A stretch of 64,000 nt of DNA from Cryptomeria japonica (Eukaryota; Streptophyta; Pinopsida; Cupressales; Cupressaceae), in assembly GCF_030272615.1 (NCBI RefSeq), contig NC_081408.1, forward strand, positions 617,890,476 through 617,954,475. Reading direction: 5' to 3'. Numbering within the stretch: the first letter of the stretch is position 1; each line of letters begins with the position of its first letter. The notes under the pieces were generated by a model. That model was given only the letters and a program-made list of their open reading frames with translations, was not told where the DNA came from and searched no databases. The position numbers and the translations under genes were made by a program. Shown piece after piece: positions 1-10,319 of this stretch.

Positions 1-740
1 TTAAAGGGTGACTTAAAAGGAGCTTTATCTTCCAGAATTGATAGGGAAATTGGAAAATGATCTGACCTCGAAACTGGAAGAATAGAGGAAATAAATTTGA
101 ACTCTGAATCAATCCAAACATCTGATAACAAAAACCGGTCTAACCTTTCCACAATCTGAGAAAAATCTCTTCGCATATTTGTCCATGTGAAAATCCCATT
201 CTGAAACTGACAATCAAAAAGACCCATGTCCTTAATGAACATCCCAAAGTCTTCCATAATTTTTTTATTAGGAAGAATAACTCCTTTCTTTTCTCCCAAG
301 TCAGTGATAGCATTAAAATCCCCCTCAAATATTATAATGGGACCATGCCTTAAAGGGGAGGAAATTCTCTTAAGATCTCCCCATAATTTAGTCTTCCTTT
401 GAATACCAAAAGGAGCATAAATGTTAAAAAGCCAAAAATTAACCTTTGAAAGCTTGCTTTTAACTAAGGCCAATGTCCAGTTTACAGTAGAAGCAACTAG
501 CTTAACCTCAATGTTATAGTTATTCCAAAGCAATGCCAAACCCCCTAACACACCACAAGCTGGAGAGGAGAGGAATTCCCACTTTCTCCAAGAAGAAAAA
601 ACCAAATCAGCAGACTCCTTTGACAATTTTGTCTCTTGCAACATGAAAATATCACACTTAACTAAGTCCATCTGGGACTTAATTAAGCGCCTCTTGTTAG
701 GGGCATTTAAGCCCCTAACATTCCAAGATATAATTTTCAT
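1..740 (-). CDS. LINE ORF2, endonuclease end (partial, runs off left edge)
   Basis: Read on the minus strand from an ATG at 740, the frame stays open for 246 codons to the window edge. It is the apurinic/apyrimidinic-type endonuclease that nicks target DNA to prime LINE reverse transcription. Visible motifs in order are SWNVRGLNAPNKRR at the start, MLQETK (catalytic Glu region), GVLGGLALLWNN, EGDFNAI (usually GGDFNAI), VERLDRFL and SDHFPISL near the edge, so the catalytic Asn, Glu, Asp and His positions are present. The start matches the ORF2 start of the LINE at 16701 (MKNISWNVRGLNAPNKQR), which supports choosing this ATG. The reverse transcriptase would lie to the left of the window. No stop or frameshift is seen, so this copy may be younger than the other LINEs here. 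It is a transposon gene, not a host gene. Confidence 0.9.
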   Translation of the reverse strand, partial: MKIISWNVRGLNAPNKRRLIKSQMDLVKCDIFMLQETKLSKESADLVFSSWRKWEFLSSPACGVLGGLALLWNNYNIEVKLVASTVNWTLALVKSKLSKVNFWLFNIYAPFGIQRKTKLWGDLKRISSPLRHGPIIIFEGDFNAITDLGEKKGVILPNKKIMEDFGMFIKDMGLFDCQFQNGIFTWTNMRRDFSQIVERLDRFLLSDVWIDSEFKFISSILPVSRSDHFPISLSILEDKAPFKSPF

Positions 741-779
741 TGCTCTCGAGGGGAGACCGAGGCTCCCCTCTTTCCTTCT

Positions 780-1430
780 ATTTTTATCACAAGTGCATGG
801 AATTAATTAATTCTTATTTCCAATGCAACTTGATCTTCTTATTTGAATGCATTTCAGTTAAACTATAATTGGAATCTATCTCAAGGTTAACTGAACCTGA
901 TTTCTCAATTATTTCAATTAATTCTAAATTGTCTTTTTGATGATCTCTCTTGTGAATTTCTATAAATTCAGCCTTCAACTCTCATTCAAACCACCCTAGA
1001 GATACTTGAGAAACACCTTGGAGATTATTATTATGTTGATTTTTCTTTGCAGTCATTGAAGATATTGTGCTTGCTTTTTTTGAGATTATTGCATCTTAGT
1101 TTATCTTGTTGCATATTTAGTTTATTCATTATTGCCTGAATCCATATTGCTTGAATCATTATTGCTTGAATTATTCATCCATCTTCCATCCATATAGCTT
1201 AATATCATGCTCATATAGATTAAAATCCTTCGTCCTAGTGTAGTCTAGTCATTGGTATTACTTATACTAATCTAAGAGCAATCTTATACTCGCATCTTTT
1301 AGAAGGAAATTATTCGCTTTGTTATGGTTTATTATTTATTGATTATTGATTTACTAACCATATATGTAATGACTTAATTGAAGTGTTGTTCCTGCAGCTA
1401 TCCAACTTCTTTTCATTTTTTCACACACAC
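780..1430 (+). mobile_element. Decayed LTR-like piece related to the T1 LTR
   Basis: This stretch follows the same order of landmarks as the right halves of the T1 LTRs (35311-36409 and 48851-49952). They are a CTATAAATTCA TATA-like box (about 960), CATATAGATTAAA, TCCTTCGTC, GAGCAATCTTATACTCGCATC, GTAATGACTTAATTGAAGTG and a CACACACA end at 1430. The left part is too diverged to fix a boundary. No primer-binding site follows the CACACACA end, so a solo or truncated LTR is more likely than a complete element. Confidence 0.55.
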
Positions 1431-1439
1431 TATGTGGCT

Positions 1440-2330
1440 ACACCGTCCCTCTAGTAGATGGTTCCTCTGCATGCTAAACATTTTTCTACATAGCCCTACC
1501 CACATGGACATCCTAAGGTAGGGTCTCCATATGATCTCGCCCACTGTCAATCTATCCATGCTCAATCTCCAATGCAGGAGATCACCGAATCGCCACTCAT
1601 AAATAAGAGGATAAGCATATACGCTAGGCTACTCTGGGACTAGCTCTATGGGGGATCCACCAAGTCTAGTACATGTGATATACTCAGATATCCACACATG
1701 TAGTAGTGTGCATGTCATAAGGCTGCATCTCCATCTGGATACATACTCTCCAAGGTCATGATAGAGATGCACAAGCATGCTCTGACCCCAAGAGTATACT
1801 CTCTTGTGTCTCTCCATGGCTCATATGGTGTAGATGATTCCTCTATGCATATGTGTTTTGCATCCATTGGGGCACACAACTAATGCAAGGGTCACAATCA
1901 TAAGTCTTCTCACCAAGGGAACCTCGTGTGTAGGGTGAAGGAGCCAACTGATCATAAGCGACCCGTCGTCTCGCTGCATATCACTCTCCCCAAAACATAT
2001 ACCTTCTCTCTCTTGTAATCCTCCTTTCTATGGTCAGGTCGATATCTAACAGTCTCTCCTCTACTAGGTAGGCATAGAATGTGCTATACATCCTCTAGGG
2101 TGACCGTCATCTCCCCCAATGATAGTGACAATGTTGAGGTATTTGCATCCCATCTCTCCATCAGTGTCATCAACATACCAGAATGGAATCGAATGGTTGA
2201 CATGATCATAGTATCCCACAAACCCACTACATGTAGAAAATACCTCTCCCCTATTGCCAATCTTGGGATCTGCTCCTGAAGGCTCTACAAGGTGAGATCG
2301 GCGGTATGCTCATGAATATATGACAATGTC
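1440..2330 (-). pseudogene. Plant mobile domain (PMD) pseudogene
   Basis: On the minus strand this holds the remains of a plant mobile domain of the MAIL/MAIN and 'phosphatase 7 long form-like' type. That domain is found in plant transposons and in host genes derived from them. At about 2240-2075 the frame reads MLMTLMERWDANTSTLSL, then LSLGEMTVTLEDV, a TAG stop, and HILCLPSRGETVRY, matching the PMD core pattern (RW..eT.tfh..GEMT.TLeDV..iL.lP..Ge.v). At 1817-1629, in a different frame, YSWGQSMLVHLYHDL is followed by CTLLHVWISEYI, matching the downstream W..a.L..LYr.L...W..eh pattern. At least one frameshift and several stops separate the two parts. No transposase or zinc finger is visible nearby. 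The PMD assignment rests on motif recognition by eye. Confidence 0.6.
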
Positions 2331-2494
2331 TACAAAATGCAAATAAATCTATCATCAATAATTGATCAATCATCTATCATCATCTAATCAAAGAAATCAT
2401 TATATCATTCATAATATTCATCACCTGATCTAGTGTCATCATTGGTCACCTTGAACAGGGACCAAGGCACCCTGTATGGACTACAGTGCCCTAC

Positions 2495-2608
2495 TGGGAC
2501 CATGGCGCCCATAGGGGACCATGGCGCCCAAAGGGGACCATGATTCTTAGAGGGGACCATGGTGCCCAGAGGGGACCATGATTCCTAGAGGGGACCATGG
2601 TGCCCTAG
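2495..2608. repeat. 19-bp minisatellite, 6 units (GGGGACCATGGCGCCCA type)
   Basis: Six back-to-back 19-bp units start at 2495, 2514, 2533, 2552, 2571 and 2590. Each begins with (G)GGGACCATG and continues with either GCGCCC/GTGCCC or ATTCYTAGA, so two sub-types alternate in the later units. Degenerate units flank the array on both sides (about 2457-2494 and 2609-2625). The GGACCATGGCGCCC core also occurs as hairpin arms in LTR C (59643-59731). Confidence 0.9.
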
Positions 2609-2625
2609 GAGGACCAGCATGCCTT

Positions 2626-3404
2626 GGGCCCTGGGACCCCTAGGTGTCCAAAGGGTGGGCCCTAGCCCGAACTAGGAAATGACATCATCACTTATAAAAA
2701 ATATGAAAACATCACAAAGTCAAATGCAATCAATAGAAAGTCAACTCACCTAATCGAGTGATCGGCCAACAAGTATGGACTAGCACAGGATCTCCATCTG
2801 CATAGGTCACTCAAGTTGGCATCGAGGCATGATGACTTGTATGTAGGCTCCTATGCAGTGAATAGTGACAAAAAGTTAGAAAGTGACAAATGAAGGTGTC
2901 ACTTTCATATTTATGTATTATGCACTTTTTGACTTTATGTTTTTAAGTTAAAACCCCAATTTCTGCACTTTTTCTTCAATCTATCATATCTTTATCTAGT
3001 AAGCTTTGATTCTCGCACCGTCAATAGCATTGTAATTGTGAGTTTTCCCTCTTTCTTTGCATTAGTTCTATAATACGCTTGGATGAGTAATCAAGCCTTG
3101 TTGTGAACTTGCATCATCACGATCTTTATCAATTTGTTGTGGAAAACATGATACCATGTTTCACCTCACTAATAAGAAAGTCGAAATAGGGGGGCATATA
3201 GCTACCCATGAATTTCATCACCTTCCTTAGTAAGCATTAGGTGATTTGTTCATCTAACACATGGTTTTGTAGGGTGTAGTTCCTAATTGTGTACTGCAGA
3301 TACTGCTGGGGGCTTCATTCGACAACTTATGGATATCCTTTTTCAAATGATGTTTACTTTTATGTACTTTAGCTTGCATATGCACATAGTTTCATATGAA
3401 TGCT
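2626..3404 (+). other. No gene seen; possible gypsy 3' non-coding region
   Basis: No coding frame is recognisable. A purine run at about 3186-3194 (AATAGGGGGG) and the polypurine-like run just before LTR A are what one would expect between integrase and the 3' LTR of a Ty3/gypsy element. No integrase is visible upstream, so the assignment is weak. Confidence 0.3.
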
Positions 3405-3419
3405 ACAGTTGGGGCTAAA
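3405..3419 (+). other. Polypurine-tract-like site before LTR A
   Basis: ACAGTTGGGGCTAAA lies directly against the TGTAG start of LTR A. Plus-strand priming sites of LTR elements sit exactly there for a 3' LTR. A primer-binding-like site also lies on the other side of this LTR (5177), so the LTR could be shared by two tandem elements or this could be chance. Confidence 0.35.
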
Positions 3420-3926
3420 TGTAGTGTCGTAAATTCTACACCCTTTCTAGGGTGGTACAATTTCACACTTAGGTTAGCACCCGCTTTAGTGTGTTTTGCA
3501 TCTTACATTTCTCATTCCCCTCTAAGAATTTAAATAATTAATTTAATTAAATCTTGTAGACGTATAAGCTAAGTAATACTTCATTACTCCATAGCTTGCA
3601 TCAAGAAGTCCTGTGTGTGTGTGTGGACAAGTTTTTAACAATATTTTCACATATTTAAGTTTTATTCGCCCACTTTTCCCGCATACAAATCTAAGGTCTT
3701 GTCTCATCACTTTACACATTACAAAGTTGGGCCCTTTACCCTAAGTGTGCCCCTTTTCATATTGTTTCTCCAATGAATAATTTAATCATAAACCCTAATT
3801 ATGTCTTATTTTGACTGTTTAGGCTCGATTTCACATATCAAAACATCTCAAAATCAGTTGTAACTCTGGGATGCACTCTAAAATCATCAAATCTAATGAC
3901 CCTAAAAATTTGGTGAAAAGTTGGTC

Positions 3927-3953
3927 GGACCGTGGTAGGAATGCACATGGTCC
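3927..3953 (+). repeat. GGACC hairpin module in LTR A
   Basis: A 27-bp imperfect inverted repeat runs GGACCGTG ... CATGGTCC, with arms of 8 bp and one mismatch that would be a G-U pair in RNA. It is preceded by TAAAAATTTGGTGAAAAGTTG. Nearly the same lead-in precedes the modules at 61137 and 61759 in the leader of element C, so this is a conserved block and not a chance palindrome. Confidence 0.7.
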
Positions 3954-4711
3954 ATGGTTTTTTTCCCAAATTTTTGGGAGCACAATCCTATGATATGATA
4001 ATGCTTAACCCCAAAATATCAGTGGGAAATTCAAATCCTAGGTCAGCCTAAACATGAAATTGAGATCTAGGGTTTCATACTTAAGAGCTCTCTTTCTTCA
4101 TTTGAAAAGGGTCTTCTTCTAAGAATCTAAGAGTAGGTTTTTGGAGTATTAGAGCCTTCTTTACAATGAAAGAGTAGATCTTTGGAGTCTTCAACAACAT
4201 TCAACATTCATCCATCAAACATTCATCAAGAATAATTTAATCAATTGGGGGCTTTTGAAGATGTAGAAGAGCAATAAGAGATCATCGATTGATGATTGGC
4301 TTGTACCTCTCCCTTGGGGTTGGGTATAGTTTCATGTTGATCTTTGCATAAGATTCAATTTGATTGATATTCATGCTTTAGATCACTTTACATTATGGAT
4401 TTAGAGCATTTACTTTGTCAATTATAAGAAATTAGGGTTTACTCTTTAGGGTTGCTCTAGGTTGTTTACTTTCATTCTTAGGATCTTGCATATACACAAG
4501 GTTCTTGCACACACATTTTTAGTCTATTATTGGCTCTTCATGGAGGTGGAAATCACTAACATGGGGGTTTGACTATGGAAAAAACCTATATAGCCACCCT
4601 AAACCTTCCCTTTTAAGTTGTAGGTACAGAAACAAGAATTTGGAAGCAAGTACAGGTCTAGAATAGGCATCTACACCACCCAAAAACTTTAGAAGTGCAA
4701 AAATTTGTCAA

Positions 4712-4847
4712 GGACAGGGGCATGGTGCCTTGGTCTTTCCCTCTGTCAACAAGACTTGGCAGAACAACAACTTACAGATCTCAGAATCCTTCCTCTCAGT
4801 TGCAGCTCCAGAATTGCAGAATTAGGACAGTGGCATGGCACCCTAGT
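4712..4847 (+). repeat. Two GGACA..TGGTGCC..GGTC-type modules in LTR A
   Basis: GGACAGGGGCATGG...CTTGGTC lies at 4712-4735 and GGACAGTGGCATGG...CCTAGTC at 4824-4847. Both have the same length (24 bp) and layout. They resemble the GGACCATGGCGCCC boxes of LTR C and the 2495 minisatellite. LTR B has eroded counterparts at about 57235 and 57335. Confidence 0.5.
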
Positions 4848-5176
4848 CTCACACATTTCTGCTCATATTTTAGACATAGGTGCACCTCTAATTTTTCCTT
4901 TTGATCTGTACTTTTCAGCAGTGTATCATTTTTTCTTCGATTTGCATTCTCAGATTAGGATTTTCTTGCTTACTTGCTTTCTAGGTTAGATTGCATTTTG
5001 CATCATTCCTCTCTCTTATTTACAATAAAGGAATAGAAAACCTAAGAGTTAATCCACTACTCTCTCTTTCTCATAAGAAGTAACTGACTTTCGTATTCCA
5101 TGAGTGTGTATGAGAGTGGGATTAGGGTTTCCATACTTAGTCTCACTTTTTCCTCTACACAAGACCTAAGATAGGA

Positions 5177-5192
5177 GTTGGTGTCTCGACGT
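5177..5192 (+). other. Primer-binding-site-like sequence after LTR A
   Basis: GTTGGTGTCTCGACG lies 16 bp beyond the chosen LTR end. It matches the position and pattern of TTTTGGTGAACTCGAC after LTR B (57699) and TTTTGGTGAACCTGACG after LTR C (60739). The primer tRNA was not identified. Confidence 0.45.
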
Positions 5193-5266
5193 TATTTAAC
5201 AAGCAATTTGATTGTAAATAGAGTTATTTCAATGTTAGAGGACATCATATCTTTGATTTTTTCTTT

Positions 5267-7426
5267 ATGAAATCAGAGTCTGCAATTTCAGAGTGTAGCT
5301 CTTGGAGATTAGGTCTAGCTAGGCTAGTTGTCTCAAATGTTTTTGTAAATGTGGACTTGATCAAAGCCCTAGAAAAGTATTATAACCTTGAAGGTCAGTA
5401 CATTGGAGCTGTAAATGGGAGACTGTTAGACATCAATAGAGATAAAATACTGGAAGTATTTGATTTAAAAGATTGTAGATATTGTACCATAGCTATTGAT
5501 TTGGAAGGTTTGAAAGCAGAATATGATGCCACGAAGGGTCTTTTCAGAAGAAAATGGTTACTTGTGCACAAATCAAGGTATAAGGGTAACTTGTTGCGGT
5601 ATAGTGGAGACCCTTTTATGCCTGAAGAGACAATGTTTCTCACTTGTGATGCCCAAATTGAGACCGACTATAGGATGTATGATTGCCCTCAGTTTGTTGC
5701 AGATGCAATTCATAATTCACTTGTGAGAATTCACTAGGGTGGTACCAAAGTAATATTCAAATGGTATTCATTGTCGATGCGCATGTTATTGTTCCAAGGA
5801 CAAAACTATAAAGTGTGGAGTCCATCCCTCCATGTTAGACACGTCTAGAAAGGCATTAAGGTGCCAATTAAAATGTGGACCTCTATTTGGGATAATAGAT
5901 ATGAACACTCATAGGCTGTCATATTTGAGCAACACTTTGTCAGAAGGATTTATATTGCATGTGGAATATAGTTTCCTTGATTAACAAAGCAAGTCATTAA
6001 TCTCTTGAGGCCAAAAGGAAAAGAAGATGAACTCAAAGTGAGCATTGATCATAATTGGGTTGATTGGTACATGGATGTAGAGTACACATACATCAGGATT
6101 TATGGATTCCGTGGAATGCCACATAATTTTCCATTTATTATACCAAACTAATTAGCTTCTCTGGAAATAGTATGGAAAATGTTTGAAGCCTTGAGTCCCT
6201 TCATGACTAGTCAAAAGGGGTCTTTTCTCCCATCATATCTTGAAATAGGTGACTTTGAGATAAACTCAAACTATGGTTTTGAGAAAGCTATTGAATTTAA
6301 AAAGTCTCTTCATTTTTGAGTGGGGCTTAAAGCTAGAGAATTTGACCCAGAGGGGTATTATACTTCTATGAAAAGGGTAGTAACATTGGGGAAGGTTGAG
6401 CATGAATTTGAACTGAGGGAGGAGTTGATGAGGAATTGCAATTCTTATGAGGAGGTTAAAGCAAAGAGGTTGAGCTATTTCAAAGTGAAAAAATCTCAAA
6501 GTAGGAGACTAGAGGACCCTTCCTATCAGGGTATCTTTCTAGATGAGTTTAATAGAGTATAAAGAATGGAAATGATCATCCATGATGCACCTATCCTTCT
6601 GGCCAATTTTTCTATTCCTCCACCTCCCTCCCCAACTCCATCAATTTATGTCATGGAAGGATAAGTGGAAGCACCCCCATTAACATGAATGTCCCCAACT
6701 CCATCTTTAAATATTGCACTATCATAGGAGGTTGATGAAAGAGGTGATCAGCAGGAGGAAATGGATTTGAATCAAGAAGTGAGGTTCCAGCCTTACATCC
6801 CACCTAATGAGAACAATGATGGCCTAATCCAGATAAGTAGTTATTTGATTGAGGATGTAATAAGGAAGGATTCATAAAATTTCTTGTCTGATGATGATTT
6901 TATACACTCCTAGGAGTTTAGGTTGTTTATGTACAAATGGAAGGGAAGATAACTAGTTGGATGGCAACTAGAAATTTCTAATGAACAATGAGATGAATAT
7001 AATATGAAGTTTTATGAAGGGCTAAAGGAGGAATTCAAGCACATGACACGAGAAAGAGGAAAAGAATTGTTGAAAGAGTTTGGTTCTTTAATTATTATAG
7101 GAATGGATATATCATCTAGCATTGTATTTGATAATTTAAGGAGTAACCAGAAATTTTATTATGATCTTTCTGATGAAGGATATGATAAGCTCTATTTTTG
7201 TTCAAAGTTGAGGCCCTAAAACAAAATTTTTTCAACTTGGTGTTTGTATCCTGAAGGTAAAAGGCCAAAATTGATTAGTGAACCAAATGAAATCATGGGT
7301 CAATTTATGGTTTATAGGCTTAAGGATATTTCTACTAGTGATATAGAAGAGTTAAATGTGAATATTGCTCTATTCAATCAGGCCAAGGTTAAGGAGAAAT
7401 ATGAGAAAATTGCACATTTCACCTAG
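5267..7426 (+). pseudogene. Long degenerate frame of unknown family behind LTR A
   Basis: From ATG 5267 a single frame of about 720 codons can be followed to the TAG at 7424 without any frameshift. It is broken only by stops, about 17 by hand count, split among TAG, TAA and TGA. Sequence between stops is clearly protein-like. It includes an N-terminal block with LEGQYIGAVNGRLLDINRDK and a central block containing DHNWVDWYMDVEYTYIRIYG and MPHNFPFIIPN. It continues with FDPEGYYTSMKRVVTLGKVE, a proline-rich spacer with stops (about 6600-6720), and a charged C-terminal part (FYEGLKEEFKHMTRERGKEL). No gag, protease, RT, integrase or zinc-knuckle motif was recognised, and no membrane segment is seen. 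It starts about 75 bp after the primer-binding-like site, where gag would normally be. It may be a host-derived or element-specific protein of a non-autonomous LTR element. I do not recognise the family. Confidence 0.6.
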
Positions 7427-7527
7427 GATAACAATGATTTAAGAGAAGCATTGGGAATTTTAAAAGGAAAGGGCCTTCTATTGGATTAATTTGCTTTGGA
7501 TTATAATTTATTGACAACTGGTTCACA

Positions 7528-7568
7528 ACTAATTCACCCCCCTCTCAGTTGTCCTTCCCGATTCCTAA
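7528..7568 (+). mobile_element. Remnant of a copia LTR end
   Basis: AATTCACCCCCCTCTCAG, then TTGTCC and CCTAACA, is wording commonly found at the 3' end of 5' LTRs in plant Ty1/copia elements, directly before the initiator-methionine tRNA site. Here the expected TTGGTATCAGAGC does not follow; the sequence changes to the direct repeat at 7569. It is probably a truncated LTR. Its left limit is not visible. Confidence 0.4.
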
Positions 7569-7896
7569 CATCCAATACATGTGTAAGCTTGAATTTTTCG
7601 TCCCCCCCAAGTGAATTACAAGATGGAAGATTTCTCCATTTTACCTTATAATTAATGCTAAAATGTATCCCTTCATGGAATATACAATTTCCGTTTGACA
7701 TAGGCTACAAACATTTAATTATTTTATCTCCCTATGTCTCCTTGAACACTTTTTGAGGTACATGGAGACCTACTATACTATGGATTTAAGTGTTAGATTA
7801 AAAAATATAATTATTCAACTAGCCTAACTAGATTAAATAAATATATTTTTTGAATGATACAAGATTGATCTTACACCCCTAGATGCTCATGCATTA
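7569..7896 (+). repeat. Direct repeat DR1, copy 1
   Basis: It aligns end to end with 8731-9086. Shared landmarks are CCAATACATGTGTAAGC at the start, TATAATTAATGCT(T)AAATGT, TACAATTTCC.TTTGACA, ATGGAGAC.TACTATA and GATGCTC.TGCAT at the end. The copies have diverged considerably. The layout (about 330-bp repeats about 1.16 kb apart) could be the two LTRs of a small non-coding LTR element (TRIM-like) or a local duplication. No primer-binding site follows this copy. Confidence 0.6.
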
Positions 7897-8730
7897 GACA
7901 CACAAGGTAGTAAATTTTTGTGATCTTGGTCTCACAAAAAGGAGTTGGATGGTAGAGTCATTCTTTCAGGTTCTAAACAATATTCAATGAACTACATCAT
8001 TGCAATAGGTACCTCAAACTATTTATTTCTCCTCTTTCAACACCTATTTAAAATAAGCATTATTATCATCTAACAACTATGCTCTCTACTCTTCTTTCTC
8101 ATTGTTGAATCATCTCCATCATGATTTGATCTCCTCTTATAATGGTTGCTACACTCATAATTTCTTCTCATATCACCACTCAATATTCTCTCTTCTTTAT
8201 GTGTTTTAACACACCTATAGCCACCTCTACGAAATGCACTCTACAATCTCCTCTACACTCACCACCTCAACATACGCCTCTCCAACATCCTCACTTTCAA
8301 TATATAAAATTAATCTCTATATACTTTTTTGTTACATTCTCTTCAACATCCTCATCCCCTCCAAATGATATTTCACAAATTCTAATGTGTCTTCATATTT
8401 ATCCATCTTTTATGCAACAACACTCACAACTACAATCTCTTTCTTTTCTTCTTTCATGCCTTCCCAAAGACATGCTCCTTTATCTTCATTTGATGCAAGT
8501 CATGCAACTTCTACTATTATTGCAACTCTTTCTTCACCTTACTCTTCTATTGTTAATATTTTCAAGCCTTTGCAACTTTTGCCTCTACTACAATCTCTTT
8601 CCTCTTCTCAATTTTAGCTATATCCAATAGATGCCTCTTGAAGTTTCTCAAATAGGAGCTTGAGGTGGTGTCTCTTCAATTTTCCAAATTGGGCATCTAA
8701 AGAGGTGATCTTTCCCATTCTCTGTATAAC
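7897..8730. other. Pyrimidine-rich spacer, no gene seen
   Basis: This stretch between the two direct repeats is C+T-rich on the plus strand (about 8130-8630). The open frames there are low-complexity Ser/Leu/Pro/Phe strings with no family resemblance, so they were not called. A weak TATA-like CTATTTAAAATAA lies at about 8043. Confidence 0.5.
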
Positions 8731-9086
8731 CACCCAATACATGTGTAAGCTTTAGTTTTGCCCTTCCCCAAGTGGTTTACCAAGAAAGCTTCATTTTCCC
8801 CTTCCCCAAGTGGTGTACCAAGATGAACAATTTATCCAGTTTTTTTATAATTAATGCTTAAATGTGTCCCTTGATGGAAATTACAATTTCCATTTGACAA
8901 AGGCCACAAATATTTAATTATTTAATTCCCTATGTCCCTTTATACATTTTCCAAGGTATATGGAGACTTACTATAGTTTGCATTTATCCCTTATTGAAAA
9001 TAGAATTATTCACCAAAATTAACTAAATTAAGTAAATAAATTTGGATGGTGCGAAATTTCTTATATTGTTGGATGCTCCTGCATCA
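8731..9086 (+). repeat. Direct repeat DR1, copy 2
   Basis: This is the partner of 7569-7896. It has an internal duplication of CTTCCCCAAGTGGT (about 8764 and 8802) that copy 1 lacks. It is preceded by TGTATAACCAC, a possible LTR-type TG start at 8722. Confidence 0.6.
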
Positions 9087-9130
9087 TTTAATTGTTAATT
9101 ATTCAATTAATTAACATTTATTCTACTTTG

Positions 9131-10315
9131 GTGAATGCAAAAAATTGTGTGTATAGACAACCCGAGGACAAGAAAATCCAACTATTTTTTAAACTAGATT
9201 TGTGAACAAAAATAATAAATATTGAGATGTGGGATGGAGTGTTTTAAAATACTATTTCATCAAGTATATATTTTTTATCTAATTATTTAATAGGATTAAG
9301 GTGAACAAATTATAACCCTTCATCTACATGTAATGAAAAATGTTGTTTAATCATATGAATACATTCATACATTAATATTCATATAATTATATGTATACAT
9401 ATATGAATATGTATAAAAATAAATATGCATGTGTATGCACATATGCATGGATGTGTAAATGCATACATACATACATACTTACATACATGCATGTATATGT
9501 ATATTGACACATATATATGCCCACACACACACACACACACAAAGAGAGAAACAAAGATAGATAGCGAGAGAGAGAGAGAGGGAGCAAACAAGAAAATAAA
9601 TTTAAATTCATCCAATGATTAGTTCATCATTTATTAATTTATATTTATCTTAATTGTGTAGCTTGTAACCTTCAAGTGATTTTCATTGATAAGATATTAA
9701 ACTTTTAGATAATATACTTGAGATATACGGAATCGGTGTGTTACCCCTCTTTATCAACTCCTCATGTATTTTTAGATTAGGTTTCATATGTGTTATTGAA
9801 ACATTCTTTTAATTTTCCTTTACTATTTGTGTAGAGAAATGACCTTTGAAAAACATGATAATTTAATATTTGTTATTTTCCTTTGGCGGAGGAGGATGAA
9901 ACCTTCTATACCTTTGTACTTATGGAGGTGGGAAACATCTTACTTTTTTTTTTCTTATAATGAAGAAAAATAATTATAACGTAGTTTTTTCTCTTTAAAT
10001 ATATTGGGAGGTAATGGAGTGGACCTCATTTCAACATGTTATTCTTTGTGATTTGTTATTGAGTCATTTGTTATAAATCCATATATCTCAACATTCATCC
10101 ATAATAAAATAGAACCAACATTTTAAAAATAAATAAATATCAACATTTTCAAAATAAATTCCTTACTCGAATTTTTAAAATAAAAGAATTTGAAAAGAAC
10201 CCCACTTCTAAATATTTGGAAATCCCATTTAAACAATAGTTTTAAAAGTAAGAACCCCATTTATAACAAGAAAAAATCAGTAACTTGTAAAGAATCCTTA
10301 AAAGCACAAGCTTAA
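9131..10315 (+). repeat. Repeat R, copy 1
   Basis: This is an interspersed repeat of unknown class with three copies in the window (also 12218-13282 and 30590-31830). The shared order is TTTGTGAACAAA, AATATTGAG.TGTGGG.TGGAGTG, CAAGTATATA, AATAGGATTAA.GTGAA, and ATCTACATG. A long ATAC/CA microsatellite follows, then ATGATTAGTTC.TCATTTATTA, TTTGTAACC, GAGATATA.GGAAT, GTAGAGAAATGACC and TTTCTTATAAT. No coding frame or terminal inverted repeat was found. In copies 1 and 2 the right end abuts the 3' end of a minus-strand LINE fragment at the same place, so those two copies duplicated together. Confidence 0.7.
9363..9585. repeat. Compound microsatellite in R copy 1
   Basis: A mixed ATAC/GTAT/ATGC tract is followed by (CA)n at about 9520-9541 and a GA-rich run at about 9562-9582. 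Frames across it translate to Tyr/Thr/Cys/His repeats and are not genes. Confidence 0.85.
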
Positions 10316-10319
10316 TGAC

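Larger units (their letters stand above)
3420..5161 (+). mobile_element. LTR A (about 1.74 kb), Ty3/gypsy-type
   Basis: It starts TGTAGTGTCGTAAATTCTAC and ends CTCTACACA. It is related along its length to LTR B (32895-33022 joined to 56226-57696) and at its start to LTR C (TGTAGCGTCCTAAAATTGCG, 59471). Shared blocks with B include the start (TAAATT.TACACCC, CACTTAG), the GTGTGCCCCTTTT block (about 3748), the ATCA.CGATTGAT.ATTGG / TGTACCTCT block (about 4285-4312), and CCTATATAGCCAC followed by TGTAGGTA (about 4586-4626). It carries the GGACC hairpin modules listed separately. The boundaries are chosen from the TG...CA ends and the primer-binding-like site downstream; no TSD is visible. Confidence 0.65.

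Noticed and set aside
8142-8630. 162-codon frame rich in Ser, Leu, Pro and Phe
   Set aside because: Comes from a C+T-rich tract between the DR1 repeats; no domain, no codon structure and no homologue within the window.
9379-9622. Open frames on both strands across the ATAC/CA tract
   Set aside because: They translate to Tyr/His/Thr/Cys strings produced by the microsatellite; no gene.
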